NCBI RefSeq assembly: GCF_900116255.1
Contig: NZ_FPAI01000008.1
Location: forward strand, 1-64,000
DNA from: Halolactibacillus miurensis
GTDB lineage: Bacteria > Bacillota > Bacilli > Bacillales > Amphibacillaceae
DNA: 64,000 nucleotides
Reading direction: 5' to 3'
Shown here: piece after piece, positions 1 through 9,219 of the stretch
How positions within the stretch are numbered: position 1 is the stretch's first letter
Layout: each line of letters begins with the position of its first letter
The notes under the pieces: generated by a model
Told to the model about the DNA's origin: nothing
Seen by the model: only the letters and a program-made list of their open reading frames with translations
Database searches by the model: none
Program-made: the position numbers and the translations under genes

Positions 1-32
1 ATGTTTCAGCTGCATAAAAAGAGCCGAAACAT
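1..32. other. Imperfect hairpin at the window edge
   Basis: Bases 1-11 (ATGTTTCAGCT) pair with 22-32 (AGCCGAAACAT), with one A.C mismatch and a 10-base loop. No U-tract follows, so it is not a simple terminator. It could be part of a structured 3' region of a gene left of the window. Confidence 0.4.
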
Positions 33-105
33 GTGAAATATAAGCTTGAAATTATTGGTTAAAACTTCTCGCCAACACCATTTGACAAAGAACCTATAAA
101 CCTCA

Positions 106-135
106 CCCCCGTGCCTTTGACACGGGGGTTATTTT
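106..135 (+). terminator. Rho-independent terminator of an upstream gene
   Basis: CCCCCGTG (106-113) and CACGGGGG (121-128) form a perfect 8-bp GC-rich stem with a 7-base loop, followed by TTATTTT. It probably ends transcription of a plus-strand gene lying before the window. The stretch 136-420 is AT-rich and I see no gene in it. Confidence 0.85.
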
Positions 136-422
136 GTCCCTTGATTGATGCCATTCAATCAAAGGACGTCATTTTCAATCATCGTTTCGTTCTCCTTTCG
201 TTAACTTCCATCCTATTGCTTAAAGTCCTTACTGGTTAATTCTCGCCTTCTCCATAGGCTTTATCTCGCCTTATTTCTACTCGTATATGTCTCCCTTATC
301 GAGACTTTCTCATTAGCGTCATTTTTCCCTCTCTAACGAAGATCATCGCTAAGTAAAACCGGTTATAAGCAATCGTTTTTGACTTCATTTGATTTTTTTT
401 GAAATAAAATGATAGAAAATGA

Positions 423-451
423 TTGATTTTTGTAAGCGTTTCAGTTATGAT
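423..451 (+). promoter_or_regulatory. fruA promoter with cre-like site in the spacer
   Basis: TTGATT (423-428), a 17-bp spacer and TATGAT (446-451) form a good SigA promoter. TGTAAGCGTTTCA (431-443) lies between the boxes and resembles a cre box but is one base short of the 14-bp consensus, so CcpA control is plausible but not certain. Confidence 0.6.
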
Positions 452-527
452 AAACCTATAGTAAGAAACAAGCACTTTTATCTTTTATTTTTACAGCACA
501 TGACTTTAATTTCAGGAGGGTTAAAAC

Positions 528-2393
528 ATGAAAATCACTGAATTGTTGACAAAAGACACTATTCTACTTGACATGTCAGCGACATCCAAAGCAACCGCGA
601 TTGACGAACTGGTTGAGGTATTGTTATCGGCAGGAAAAGTCAATGACAAGCATCAGTTTAGAGAAGACATCAACGCACGCGAAGCCCACACTTCAACAGG
701 GATTGGCGATGGCATTGCGATTCCACACGCGAAGTCTAAAGCCGTCAAGACACCGGCAATTGCCTTCGGTCGGAGTCAATCAGGGGTCGATTACGACGCG
801 CTTGACGGGAAAGACAGTCACTTGTTCTTTATGATTGCCGCACCTGTTGGGGCAAATAATGAACACCTTGATACGTTAGCCCGACTATCCAGTATGTTAA
901 TGGATGAGAGTTTCCGCCAAGGAATATTAACAGCTTCTTCTAAAGAAGAAGTCTTAAACTTAATCGATCAAAAAGAAGCTGAACGCGAGGAAGGTGAATC
1001 ACAGATGAGTCACTCAACGAAACGCATACTAGCTGTAACCGGTTGTCCAACCGGTATTGCCCACACCTATATGGCCGCCGATGCCTTAAAGGCAAAAGCG
1101 AAAGACTTAGGTGTTGATATCAAAGTCGAAACACGTGGGTCTGGTGGGGCGAAAAATGTCTTAACCGATGAAGATATTGCCTCAGCCGATGCGATTATTA
1201 TTGCGGCTGATACAAATGTTGACCAAGAGCGGTTTAGCGGAAAAGTACTCATTCAAGCAGGTGTTACCGACGGGATTCGTCGTCCTGAACAACTGATTAA
1301 CGACGCGCTCAAATCTGATGCACCTGTTTACCGCGGCAGTGGTAACCGATCGACTAGCGCAAGTAGTGGCAAACAAAAGAATGCTTTCTATCGTCACTTA
1401 ATGAACGGTGTGAGTCATATGTTGCCGTTTGTTGTCGGGGGCGGGATTTTAATCGCCCTTGGCTTTATGTTTGGGATTGAGGCACACGTGGAAGGTCATG
1501 AAACGTACAATGAATTTGCCCGGGCGCTTAATACGATTGGTGGCGGAAATGCTTTCGGTCTGATGATTCCGGTATTGGCTGGATTTATTGCGATGAGTAT
1601 CGCTGACCGGCCTGGACTCGCCCCTGGTATGGTTGGTGGCTTTATGGCAGCTCAAGGGACAAGTGGTTTCCTTGGTGGTTTAATTGCTGGTTTTATGGCA
1701 GGTTACATTGTCGTACTGTTAAAGAAATTGTTTGCCAATATCCCACAATCACTTGATGGGATTAAAACGATTCTGATTTATCCATTACTCGGCATTTTCA
1801 CAACCGGGATCATTATGTTTTATGTTATTGAACAACCGGTTGGTGCCTTTAATACGGCCTTAGGTGATTGGTTACAATCACTTGGGACTGGTAACGCGAT
1901 TTTACTCGGTTTAATTCTTGGTGGTATGATGGCCGTTGATATGGGTGGTCCGATTAACAAAGCAGCCTATACGTTTGGTATTGCGATGATCGCAGAAGGA
2001 TTCTTAACACCACATGCGGCGATTATGGCGGGTGGTATGGTGCCACCACTTGGTATTGCGCTTGCGACATTTGTCTTTAGAAATCGTTTTACTAAAGAAG
2101 AACGTGATGCTGGTGTGTCTAACATTATTATGGGGGCAAGCTTTATCACTGAAGGCGCGATTCCATTCGCGGCAGCTGACCCGGGACGCGTGATTCCTTC
2201 GCTTGTTGTTGGTTCAGCAGTATCTGGCGCCTTATCCATGTTCTTTGAGATTGGTCTTCCTGCACCTCACGGTGGGATCTTCGTTATTCCACTCGTGGAA
2301 GGTAGTGCCCTGATGTATATTGTCTCTATCTTAATTGGAGCTGTCATCTCAGCCATGATGCTCGGTCTATTAAAGAAACCAATCAAAGCCTAA
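528..2393 (+). CDS. fruA: Fructose-specific PTS EIIABC
   Basis: Membrane permease that imports fructose and phosphorylates it to fructose 1-phosphate. Domain order is EIIA (about 1-145, phosphorylated His67 in IPHAKS), EIIB (about 163-260, phosphorylated Cys173 in VTGCPTG) and a multi-helix EIIC (about 285-615). The length of 621 residues is normal for a fused FruA. The start follows AGGAGGG at good spacing. No fruK or fruR lies downstream, so if they exist they are left of the window or elsewhere; the gene seems to be transcribed alone from its own promoter and ends at a strong terminator. Confidence 0.95.
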   Translation: MKITELLTKDTILLDMSATSKATAIDELVEVLLSAGKVNDKHQFREDINAREAHTSTGIGDGIAIPHAKSKAVKTPAIAFGRSQSGVDYDALDGKDSHLFFMIAAPVGANNEHLDTLARLSSMLMDESFRQGILTASSKEEVLNLIDQKEAEREEGESQMSHSTKRILAVTGCPTGIAHTYMAADALKAKAKDLGVDIKVETRGSGGAKNVLTDEDIASADAIIIAADTNVDQERFSGKVLIQAGVTDGIRRPEQLINDALKSDAPVYRGSGNRSTSASSGKQKNAFYRHLMNGVSHMLPFVVGGGILIALGFMFGIEAHVEGHETYNEFARALNTIGGGNAFGLMIPVLAGFIAMSIADRPGLAPGMVGGFMAAQGTSGFLGGLIAGFMAGYIVVLLKKLFANIPQSLDGIKTILIYPLLGIFTTGIIMFYVIEQPVGAFNTALGDWLQSLGTGNAILLGLILGGMMAVDMGGPINKAAYTFGIAMIAEGFLTPHAAIMAGGMVPPLGIALATFVFRNRFTKEERDAGVSNIIMGASFITEGAIPFAAADPGRVIPSLVVGSAVSGALSMFFEIGLPAPHGGIFVIPLVEGSALMYIVSILIGAVISAMMLGLLKKPIKA

Positions 2394-2460
2394 CGATTGT
2401 AACATCACGTTTATATTGATAGACAAGAGGTCTTAAATAAGCTTTCTTCTCTATGATTTA

Positions 2461-2497
2461 AGCACGTAACCAAGCCGCGGTTACGTGCTATTTTTAT
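2461..2497 (+). terminator. Terminator of fruA
   Basis: AGCACGTAACC (2461-2471) pairs perfectly with GGTTACGTGCT (2479-2489), followed by ATTTTTATG. Confidence 0.9.
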
Positions 2498-2579
2498 GCG
2501 TTTTTTATACATTGATTCATTTAATATGGTACAATAAGGCTAGTCATGATTATCGAAAATTTAGAAGGAGGACACTTTC

Positions 2580-3584
2580 ATGCCCTGTCCCCACTGTACG
2601 ATCGTTGGACATAAGATTACCTTTTCACTTGATCGTGAACGAATTGACTTAATAAAAAATCATTTCACCCAACACAACTTCCCGATGGATATAGAGGAGG
2701 ATCAACTAACGACCCACGAACAAGGCGCACGTGAATTAGTCGACTTTCTTTTGGCTATGGACTTAGCGACTGATGTTACATTTAAAATCAATAGCTATGA
2801 CTGGTTACCACTAAGCGACTTTAAAGATTATCAAGACGCCTCATGGGTTGATGAATTGTTGTTTGAACCGTTCATTCAGATGCATTTCCAACCGATTATT
2901 AAGTCTAACGGGGAGATTTTTGCTTATGAGATGTTGTCGCGCTTTGTCGATCGCCAAGGTAAGAAAATATTTCCGGATGTGATGTTTCCTGCCGCAAAAA
3001 CACGGGGACGGACCTTTGCCTTAGACCGTATTTGTCGCATTAATGCCGTTCGACAAGTGAAACGCTTATTGCCGAACCAAAAAGCCTTTATCAACTTCAT
3101 TCCAACCGCCATCTATTTACCTGAATTTTGTTTAAAAACAACGACAGATCTTGCCCATGCGCTTGATATTGATAGCTCTCGATTTGTGTTTGAAGTCGTT
3201 GAGACAGAACAAGTAAAAGATACGGCTCACCTTCAATCAATCCTTAAGTACTATCAAGATAATGGTTTTCAATATGCGTTAGATGATGTCGGAAGTGGTT
3301 ACAATACGCTGAACTTTTTAAAAGAATTAAAACCACCCTATATCAAACTTGATCTCACCTTCGTTCGCGATGTCAACCGAGATCTTGACAAACAACGGAT
3401 TGCAAAAGAAATTCTAAAGATGCGTGACCAATTCGACGCGATGGCGCTAGCAGAGGGCGTTGAAACAATAGAAGAATTCAACTGGCTCAAACAAGCCGGC
3501 TTTGATTTATTCCAAGGCTACTTATTCGGTAAGCCAGAAAGCGAGCCACTCACAACCCCATCGATTGATTTAACTTCTCTTTAA
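2580..3584 (+). CDS. EAL-domain c-di-GMP phosphodiesterase, stand-alone
   Basis: Likely cytoplasmic phosphodiesterase that linearises c-di-GMP. Residues about 95-325 are an EAL domain with the signature EMLSR (Glu117), an INFIP strand, FEVVETE, LDDVGSGYNTLNF and LAEGVE, so the metal-binding and catalytic acidic residues appear present although the EAL triplet reads EML. Residues 1-94 are not a GGDEF or PAS domain I recognise and begin with a Cys-Pro-His-Cys pair that could bind metal. There are no membrane segments. The start has AAGGAGGA 8 bases upstream. It is monocistronic, flanked by terminators. Confidence 0.85.
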   Translation: MPCPHCTIVGHKITFSLDRERIDLIKNHFTQHNFPMDIEEDQLTTHEQGARELVDFLLAMDLATDVTFKINSYDWLPLSDFKDYQDASWVDELLFEPFIQMHFQPIIKSNGEIFAYEMLSRFVDRQGKKIFPDVMFPAAKTRGRTFALDRICRINAVRQVKRLLPNQKAFINFIPTAIYLPEFCLKTTTDLAHALDIDSSRFVFEVVETEQVKDTAHLQSILKYYQDNGFQYALDDVGSGYNTLNFLKELKPPYIKLDLTFVRDVNRDLDKQRIAKEILKMRDQFDAMALAEGVETIEEFNWLKQAGFDLFQGYLFGKPESEPLTTPSIDLTSL

Positions 3585-3594
3585 CTCACAAAGA

Positions 3595-3630
3595 GCCCGA
3601 GATATGATTGTCTCGGGCCCTTTCTTTTTT
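3595..3630 (+). terminator. Terminator of the EAL gene
   Basis: GCCCGAGA (3595-3602) and TCTCGGGC (3611-3618) form an 8-bp stem followed by CCTTTCTTTTTT. Confidence 0.9.
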
Positions 3631-3725
3631 AAAATCTGTTCCTAAGGCGCTTGCTTTCATGCTTGAAAGACGACTGTTTGTCGCTTTCATTTGTGGAAGA
3701 AAGTTGTTTAAAAAGGTAAAACAAA

Positions 3726-3779
3726 AAACAAACCTCTTACATTTTGGCCGATTCATTAGCCAAAATGAGAGGTTTGTTT
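3726..3779 (-). terminator. Long hairpin terminator of the GH43 gene
   Basis: A 21-bp stem (3726-3748 with 3759-3779) with one two-base bulge and a 10-base loop. Read on the minus strand it is followed by TTTTTTG and more T, so it should terminate the arabinanase gene; it sits between two convergent genes. Confidence 0.85.
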
Positions 3780-3834
3780 CTAGTTTGTATCCGTCATTTG
3801 TCTGTGCATTTTATTTTTTTAATGCTTTTTTATC

Positions 3835-6800
3835 TCACAAATGAAACTGTCGACGATACATTAGCCATCCACCCGCAAGTAATACACACCAGAACCCAAA
3901 ATACATGAAGAGATACATCGTTGTAGCCGTCTCCGGTAACGCTTCATGATTACCTTCTTCTTCTGATTGGTTATCTTCGTGCGAATCTTCATCAGGCGAA
4001 GCTGATTCATCCGTTGGATCATCCCCTGGTGTTGCTTGATCGGATTCGTGATCTTCCTCTTTATCTGCGTCCGCTTGATCATCTGGATTGTCAGTGTCGT
4101 CATCGACTACATCGTCATCTGATTCCTCTGGTGGCGTCATATCATCGTTATCGTCTGCCACTAGTTGTTCGATTAAACCGTAGCTACTAAAATGCTTCAC
4201 ATGCATGATAACTTCACCTGTTGTTTGATCCACGGATATAATATCTGCATTGTGGTCAAATACCATCGCGTTATCATCATTGACATAAAGAATATTTAAA
4301 CGGGTCCAATCGGATACTTTAGTCGGGTCGATCTTCATCTTTAGTGTAATCCCTTCTTCACTAAAGTCAATCGCTTGATCATCCCCTGATAAAACAAAAC
4401 GGGTAAAACGACTGATAACGTGATAGGCGTCTTGATCAATCATTGCCGACAAGCTATCGGTGATATCTTCCATTGTCAGTGTGACTTGGCCGTGATTTTT
4501 TAAGGCACTGACCGGGATACTGACGGTTAACTGTTCTGATGTTAATTCAATATGCCCTGAATCGTCTAATTCGGTTACAAGTGTTTCAGTAAATGTAACC
4601 TTACCATTCGGTAAGTCTAGTTGATACACAGCTGTTTCATCGTCCGATATGACGCGATCAAAACCTGCGACGGCATCGACAAGCACTGGCGTCATCTCAT
4701 CTGAGTCATCCTCACCTTCTGAATCTGTGTTATCTCCTGAGTCATCCTCATCTTCTGAATCAGGGTTACCTTCTGATTCGTCCTCGTCTCCTGACCCGAC
4801 CACGACCTCATCAAACTCAGGCCCCGCTTTTATAAGAGGATGAGTCGTATCATAATAATCCGAAATTGCTTCATCATCTAACGCCTGTCCATTATAAATG
4901 ATGACGTCATCGATATAGCCTTTATATGGTGAATCCCAGTAGTTGACCCCAAGCCCAAATGTCGCTTCATTTGTCTGAAAGACATCCGGGAAATCATTAC
5001 CTTCATAAACTTTTTCACCATCAATATAGATTTGAACATGACCAAAACTAACGGTAAATGTTACCTGTGACCAGGCGTTGACCGGGATCATAAAATCGAG
5101 TTCTGCGTCATACCACGTTGTCCCAGACCACAGCTTCGTTTTCCCATTACCATGTGAGCCGCCAGGTAAAAAGGAAAGCCAGCGCTCAGCCGTATCTGCC
5201 GCAAAAAAGGCGGAAGTAAAATCAACAAGGGTCTCTGGTTTTAACCAAAAAGAGACGGTGTATTCTTTCTCTGTGATCAGCCCTTTCCCTAGGTTCACAC
5301 CTGAATCTCCGTCAAAGTAAAGCGCACGCCCTTCTCCTGCTTCTACAAATGTCGCGGTCTCTCCTGGTTGGTCCAGGCGCTCTTTTGTCGGGGTAACACT
5401 CGTAAAGTTGCCGTAACTATCTTGTAAATGGTCATTAAAACTAAAGTGAGCGCTCGGTGTTACGTCTGGTAAGGTTGTACTGACTTCCGGCACCTCACCT
5501 TGGTAAAGGTCCTTCACATCTTGATCCGATACCGTATAGGACTGGTAAATAACAAGTTCATCCATCCAGCCTTTAAACGCTGAATCAAATGGATTGACAC
5601 CGAGATAGATAGTAAGCGCCTCGCCATTAACAACCGAATTAAAGTTATTAAAGCTCGTCTTCTTTTTACCGTCAATGTAAATATGTCCTTTACCGTATTC
5701 ATTTGTTAGGACGACATGACGCCACTCACCTGGTGTGGCTACTTCATTCGTTATCCCATCAAACCATTTTTCTGTCGGGGTGGTGACTCTTGACCAAACT
5801 AAAATCTCATCATTCCACCCTTTTGGATTAACGGTGAACCAATGATCCGCATCACGCATAACAAAAAGTGACGGGGTAAAGTTTGTGGTCACTTCAGGGT
5901 TAAACCAAAAACTAATCGAGTAATGGTTATCTGTTAGTAACCCTTCCGGTAACACTAAACCTGATTGCCCATCAAAGTAAGCCGCTTCGTTTTTTTGTCC
6001 TGCTTCAAACGAGATACTCCCCTCATTCGTTTCATCATCATGTGGGGTGTCATCTGTCACAATTGCCGCATCGAATTGACCGGTTTCATCATCTAAATGA
6101 CCGTCAAAACTAAAGTGTGCTTGTAACGTTGGTTGTTTTAAACTCCTCACGACGATATCAAATGTCTTTGTCTTAACAACATCGTTTAAAGTAACGGTTG
6201 CTTCAAGTGTGACAACCGCATCCGCGTCACCAATTACCGGACGCGTCACCGTCCCGTCTGAACTTATAACGGCATCATTTGACGATACCCAAGTAATCAA
6301 TGCCCCTTTGGTCCCCGTTGTTGGTAAGGTCACGTTTGATATTGTCTCACGAGGTAAATCAAGCGCTAATAACGTTTCTGTCACACTCTCTTCGTCTGTA
6401 AGGGCACTCGCTGGATGCATGATGCCCCATAGAGATTCGCCATTTTCACTTAACGCCGTAAACGTCGTCAGCCACTGGGCACTTGTTTCATCCCATTGCG
6501 TTAAGACCACACCTTTTGCTGTTAGTTCCTGTGTTTCAATCGTTAAGTAAGCGCCGTCTAATGACCATGTACCAGTAAGTGTGCCGGTTATCGTATAATC
6601 ATCATGAAGTTCAATCAATGTTGATTCAACGATCTCGACTGCATTGTTTTTACCATGATTCACATATTTATATGTGCCCACAATTTCCTCTACACTGATG
6701 GATTCATCCAGCACTTCCCCAGCATAGCGTAAAGGCGCCATCACACGCCAACCGTCTTTGTTATTAAAGAGTTGGTGCACGCGCAGTTCATGTTGTTCGC

Positions 6801-8799
6801 CGCGATCCGGGAACCTTGCATGAAAGACGTTAAACTGTTGGTTCGTCGCCCAATCAGTATAAATGGAATTGTGTCCTGGTGACACATAACCGTAGCCCCT
6901 GCCTTCACCTGGTTCACCTGTTGCTCTCGTAAATAAAAAGTTTCCCGTTAATTTATTACCATACCCCGCATTATTGACACCACTCGGTAACACCGCAGGT
7001 TCGCCTGCCCTGTCAAGATACGGTCCATCTGGCTGTTCTGAGCGGAACTGACGCATATGGTAGCCACCATCTGCCCCTAGCCAACCATAGGTTACATATA
7101 AATAGTAATACCCATCATTAGCATTATACTCGACATAAGGACCTTCACCGGACTTCGTGTAGCCCCCTGAGATTTTCGTACCGAAATAACGGTCAATCAT
7201 TCGACCATCCGCGGTTGTTCCATCCTCTCCTGGATGAATCACTTTCCCGGTTGTTTGGTCTACTTCTAACATAAAGATGCCACCTGACCATGAACCGTAT
7301 GTCATCCATAGTTTACCATCAGCATCATAAAAGAGATTCGCATCGATCGCATTGGTGAAAAGCGTATTATTGTAGTCACCAGAAGCGTTAAACCAACCTT
7401 CTCTCACCCCACGGATGACCCCTTGTTCAATCAGTTCAGGGATATTTGTCCCGTCTACATGTTTATTGACATCACTCTTATCATCATACGCTTCTTTATT
7501 GGTGAAGCCTGAATAAATAAGGGTATCCACATGTTCATACGGTCCTTCAATTGTCTTCGATACAGCATAGCCAATCACAGAGCGAATATAAGTAGAAGAA
7601 GCACTATAATAGATCATATAGGCACCCGTCGTACCATCTTCCCACTGATAATCTTTATTAAAGAACGCTTCCGGTGCCCATACCGCATAACCTCCAGCAC
7701 TATCGGCATCATCTTCACCTGCCCATAAGAAAGCTTCAGCTAAATTCTCACTCAAGTCTCCGTATAAAGCATTACCCGGTGTTTGATAGCCATTGGTGAA
7801 CGTCTCCCAGTTCATTAAGTCGGTTGATTTAGCTGCTTCGCCGTGCGTCCCAAACGCATAGAAATAACCATCACTGGCGATAATTGATGGGTCATGCACA
7901 CTCACATTCGTAAATGTTGGGACGTTTTGTTTTTCTGGTAATGACGGTATGTCCTCATTTGATATAGTGACATCACCCGGTTGTTCCGGCGTCTCTTCTG
8001 GTTCTTCTATACTATCATGACCAAAGCTAGGCGCGGTTGTTGCATAATACGATTGAATCATCGACTCGGTCACGTTCGTGCCATCATAGAATACCAACTC
8101 ATCCATTAATCCATGATAATAAGCATCTGGAAAGGGATTAAATCCGAGTAAAAATTCATTGTGTCGCCCCGTAAATAAGTCGGGTATACCTGACATTGTT
8201 CCGATTGCTTCACCATTAACATAGATGGTTGTGACACCACTATCTGATGCGATAAAGAAGTGATTCCATTCATCATGGTTAAGCTCTGGTAAAGGCTGAT
8301 AGTGATAACTAGCTGGTAAAGTATCTTTTTCACCTACTTGATAAATGTACTCACCCTTACCACCAATGGCTGGCGACAAGCCCATTCGCGATAGACCCAT
8401 GCCTGCATAAAAAGCACTTGTAAAATTAGAAATCTCAGCGGTTTGCTTAAGCCAGAAGCCTACGCTATAAGTATCTGATGTAAGCAAATTATCCGGCAGC
8501 TTGATCCCGGTTGTGCCGTCAAATCGTACAGATTGATTCACCCCATTCTCCTCATACGTGAATGTATAATCTGATTGTTCTCCCCATTCCGACACACCCT
8601 CTTCATAACGTGTCCAAGCTGTGCCTGTTTTTTGACTATCGGTTTGATCGGCTAAATTCCCATCAAACGGGAAATAAGCCGTCGGTGAGACGGTTTGTCC
8701 ACCCTCTTCATCTGGTACTGTCGTTTCTGCGATTAACCTTAAAGTTGACGTTGGAAGCAACAAAGAGATAATTAAAATCATCGACACTAAACGCTTCAT
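3835..8799 (-). CDS. Cell-wall-anchored modular GH43 endo-arabinanase
   Basis: Secreted enzyme predicted to cut alpha-1,5-arabinan. Order: signal peptide (1-25), LamG-like domain (about 38-255), five-bladed GH43 domain (about 295-685) with catalytic candidates Asp303 (VHDPS), Asp486 (DANLF) and Glu552 (SGEGPY) and the PGHNS histidine 643 seen in AbnB/Abn2-type enzymes, lipocalin-like arabinanase C-domain (about 705-795), Ig-like domain (about 800-886), two more LamG-like domains (about 893-1115 and 1130-1350), an acidic Asp/Glu/Ser linker, a ZU5-like beta domain (about 1385-1545), a second acidic stalk and a sorting signal LPETA (1621-1625) with membrane segment and RR tail. At 1654 residues it is far longer than usual 300-500-residue arabinanases. 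Sortase anchoring is inferred; specificity rests on family motifs. Confidence 0.88.
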   Translation of the reverse strand: MKRLVSMILIISLLLPTSTLRLIAETTVPDEEGGQTVSPTAYFPFDGNLADQTDSQKTGTAWTRYEEGVSEWGEQSDYTFTYEENGVNQSVRFDGTTGIKLPDNLLTSDTYSVGFWLKQTAEISNFTSAFYAGMGLSRMGLSPAIGGKGEYIYQVGEKDTLPASYHYQPLPELNHDEWNHFFIASDSGVTTIYVNGEAIGTMSGIPDLFTGRHNEFLLGFNPFPDAYYHGLMDELVFYDGTNVTESMIQSYYATTAPSFGHDSIEEPEETPEQPGDVTISNEDIPSLPEKQNVPTFTNVSVHDPSIIASDGYFYAFGTHGEAAKSTDLMNWETFTNGYQTPGNALYGDLSENLAEAFLWAGEDDADSAGGYAVWAPEAFFNKDYQWEDGTTGAYMIYYSASSTYIRSVIGYAVSKTIEGPYEHVDTLIYSGFTNKEAYDDKSDVNKHVDGTNIPELIEQGVIRGVREGWFNASGDYNNTLFTNAIDANLFYDADGKLWMTYGSWSGGIFMLEVDQTTGKVIHPGEDGTTADGRMIDRYFGTKISGGYTKSGEGPYVEYNANDGYYYLYVTYGWLGADGGYHMRQFRSEQPDGPYLDRAGEPAVLPSGVNNAGYGNKLTGNFLFTRATGEPGEGRGYGYVSPGHNSIYTDWATNQQFNVFHARFPDRGEQHELRVHQLFNNKDGWRVMAPLRYAGEVLDESISVEEIVGTYKYVNHGKNNAVEIVESTLIELHDDYTITGTLTGTWSLDGAYLTIETQELTAKGVVLTQWDETSAQWLTTFTALSENGESLWGIMHPASALTDEESVTETLLALDLPRETISNVTLPTTGTKGALITWVSSNDAVISSDGTVTRPVIGDADAVVTLEATVTLNDVVKTKTFDIVVRSLKQPTLQAHFSFDGHLDDETGQFDAAIVTDDTPHDDETNEGSISFEAGQKNEAAYFDGQSGLVLPEGLLTDNHYSISFWFNPEVTTNFTPSLFVMRDADHWFTVNPKGWNDEILVWSRVTTPTEKWFDGITNEVATPGEWRHVVLTNEYGKGHIYIDGKKKTSFNNFNSVVNGEALTIYLGVNPFDSAFKGWMDELVIYQSYTVSDQDVKDLYQGEVPEVSTTLPDVTPSAHFSFNDHLQDSYGNFTSVTPTKERLDQPGETATFVEAGEGRALYFDGDSGVNLGKGLITEKEYTVSFWLKPETLVDFTSAFFAADTAERWLSFLPGGSHGNGKTKLWSGTTWYDAELDFMIPVNAWSQVTFTVSFGHVQIYIDGEKVYEGNDFPDVFQTNEATFGLGVNYWDSPYKGYIDDVIIYNGQALDDEAISDYYDTTHPLIKAGPEFDEVVVGSGDEDESEGNPDSEDEDDSGDNTDSEGEDDSDEMTPVLVDAVAGFDRVISDDETAVYQLDLPNGKVTFTETLVTELDDSGHIELTSEQLTVSIPVSALKNHGQVTLTMEDITDSLSAMIDQDAYHVISRFTRFVLSGDDQAIDFSEEGITLKMKIDPTKVSDWTRLNILYVNDDNAMVFDHNADIISVDQTTGEVIMHVKHFSSYGLIEQLVADDNDDMTPPEESDDDVVDDDTDNPDDQADADKEEDHESDQATPGDDPTDESASPDEDSHEDNQSEEEGNHEALPETATTMYLFMYFGFWCVLLAGGWLMYRRQFHL
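4701..4795 (-). repeat. 36-bp tandem repeat coding an acidic linker
   Basis: Two copies of a 36-bp unit (4701-4736 and 4737-4772) and a partial third (4773-4795), each starting CTGAGTCATCCTC or close to it on the plus strand. On the coding strand it gives 12-residue Asp/Glu/Ser-rich units. Such repeats change copy number by slippage and would alter stalk length. Confidence 0.75.
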
Positions 8800-8823
8800 C
8801 TAACATTCCTCCTGTAAGTGATC

Positions 8824-8833
8824 TATACGTATA
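8824..8833. promoter_or_regulatory. TATACGTATA palindrome in the GH43 leader
   Basis: A 10-bp palindrome lies 25 bp upstream of the start codon of the modular GH43. A related TATACGTACATA sits at 8937-8948 near the -10 region. The same core is found in the promoters at 34660 and 49559, so I read it as an operator of a shared regulator. Confidence 0.5.
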
Positions 8834-8911
8834 AGAAAATGAGAACACACACTAAAAAAATCCAGCTCCTTTCCTCGATAGTTCAATCGTTTTAATCAAG
8901 TCCATTCGATT

Positions 8912-8925
8912 AGTAAGCGTTTTCA
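8912..8925 (-). promoter_or_regulatory. cre box of the modular GH43 gene
   Basis: AGTAAGCGTTTTCA matches 13 of 14 positions of the cre consensus TGWAANCGNTNWCA. It lies downstream of the predicted -10, in a position where CcpA would block elongation or initiation. Confidence 0.7.
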
Positions 8926-8959
8926 TTTTGCTTGATTATACGTACATAATTATAATTAT

Positions 8960-8988
8960 AATATACTAGATAAAAGTTATCAGTACAA
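8960..8988 (-). promoter_or_regulatory. Promoter of the modular GH43 gene
   Basis: On the minus strand TTGTAC (8988-8983), a 17-bp spacer and TATATT (8965-8960) fit a SigA promoter. The leader to the start codon is about 150 bases. The remaining gene-free sequence from 8989 to about 9140 is AT-rich and shows nothing else. Confidence 0.6.
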
Positions 8989-9152
8989 GTTGTTTAGCAT
9001 TTATACAAGTTCAATCAATATTAATATAAACATCAATATGACATATGTATAATACAATAACATTTACTTTTTAGTTAACAAAAGTGACAATCATTGATCC
9101 ATCCTAAGATACCCAGCCACAGATGTATGTCCATGTCTGAAATCGATAAAAA

Positions 9153-9195
9153 AACAACCTACTAAACACTGCTTATGCAGCTTAGTAGGTTGTTT
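9153..9195 (-). terminator. Terminator of pgcA
   Basis: AACAACCTACTAA (9153-9165) pairs with TTAGTAGGTTGTT (9183-9195); on the minus strand seven T follow. Confidence 0.9.
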
Positions 9196-9219
9196 AAAAG
9201 TTATTTATTGCTCAATAAC

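Noticed and set aside
431-443. Full cre box before fruA
   Set aside because: The site lacks one base compared with the 14-bp consensus; kept only as cre-like within the promoter.
3608-3844. Open frame of 78 codons on the plus strand after the EAL gene
   Set aside because: It covers two terminator hairpins, has no ribosome site and shows no similarity to any family; it is a chance frame.
4649-4843. Plus-strand frame rich in Ser and Glu opposite the arabinanase
   Set aside because: It is the antisense of the acidic repeat region of the arabinanase and has no ribosome site.
8989-9140. Small RNA or gene in the AT-rich gap between the GH43 and pgcA
   Set aside because: No stable hairpin, no ribosome site and no open frame of note; only AT-rich DNA.
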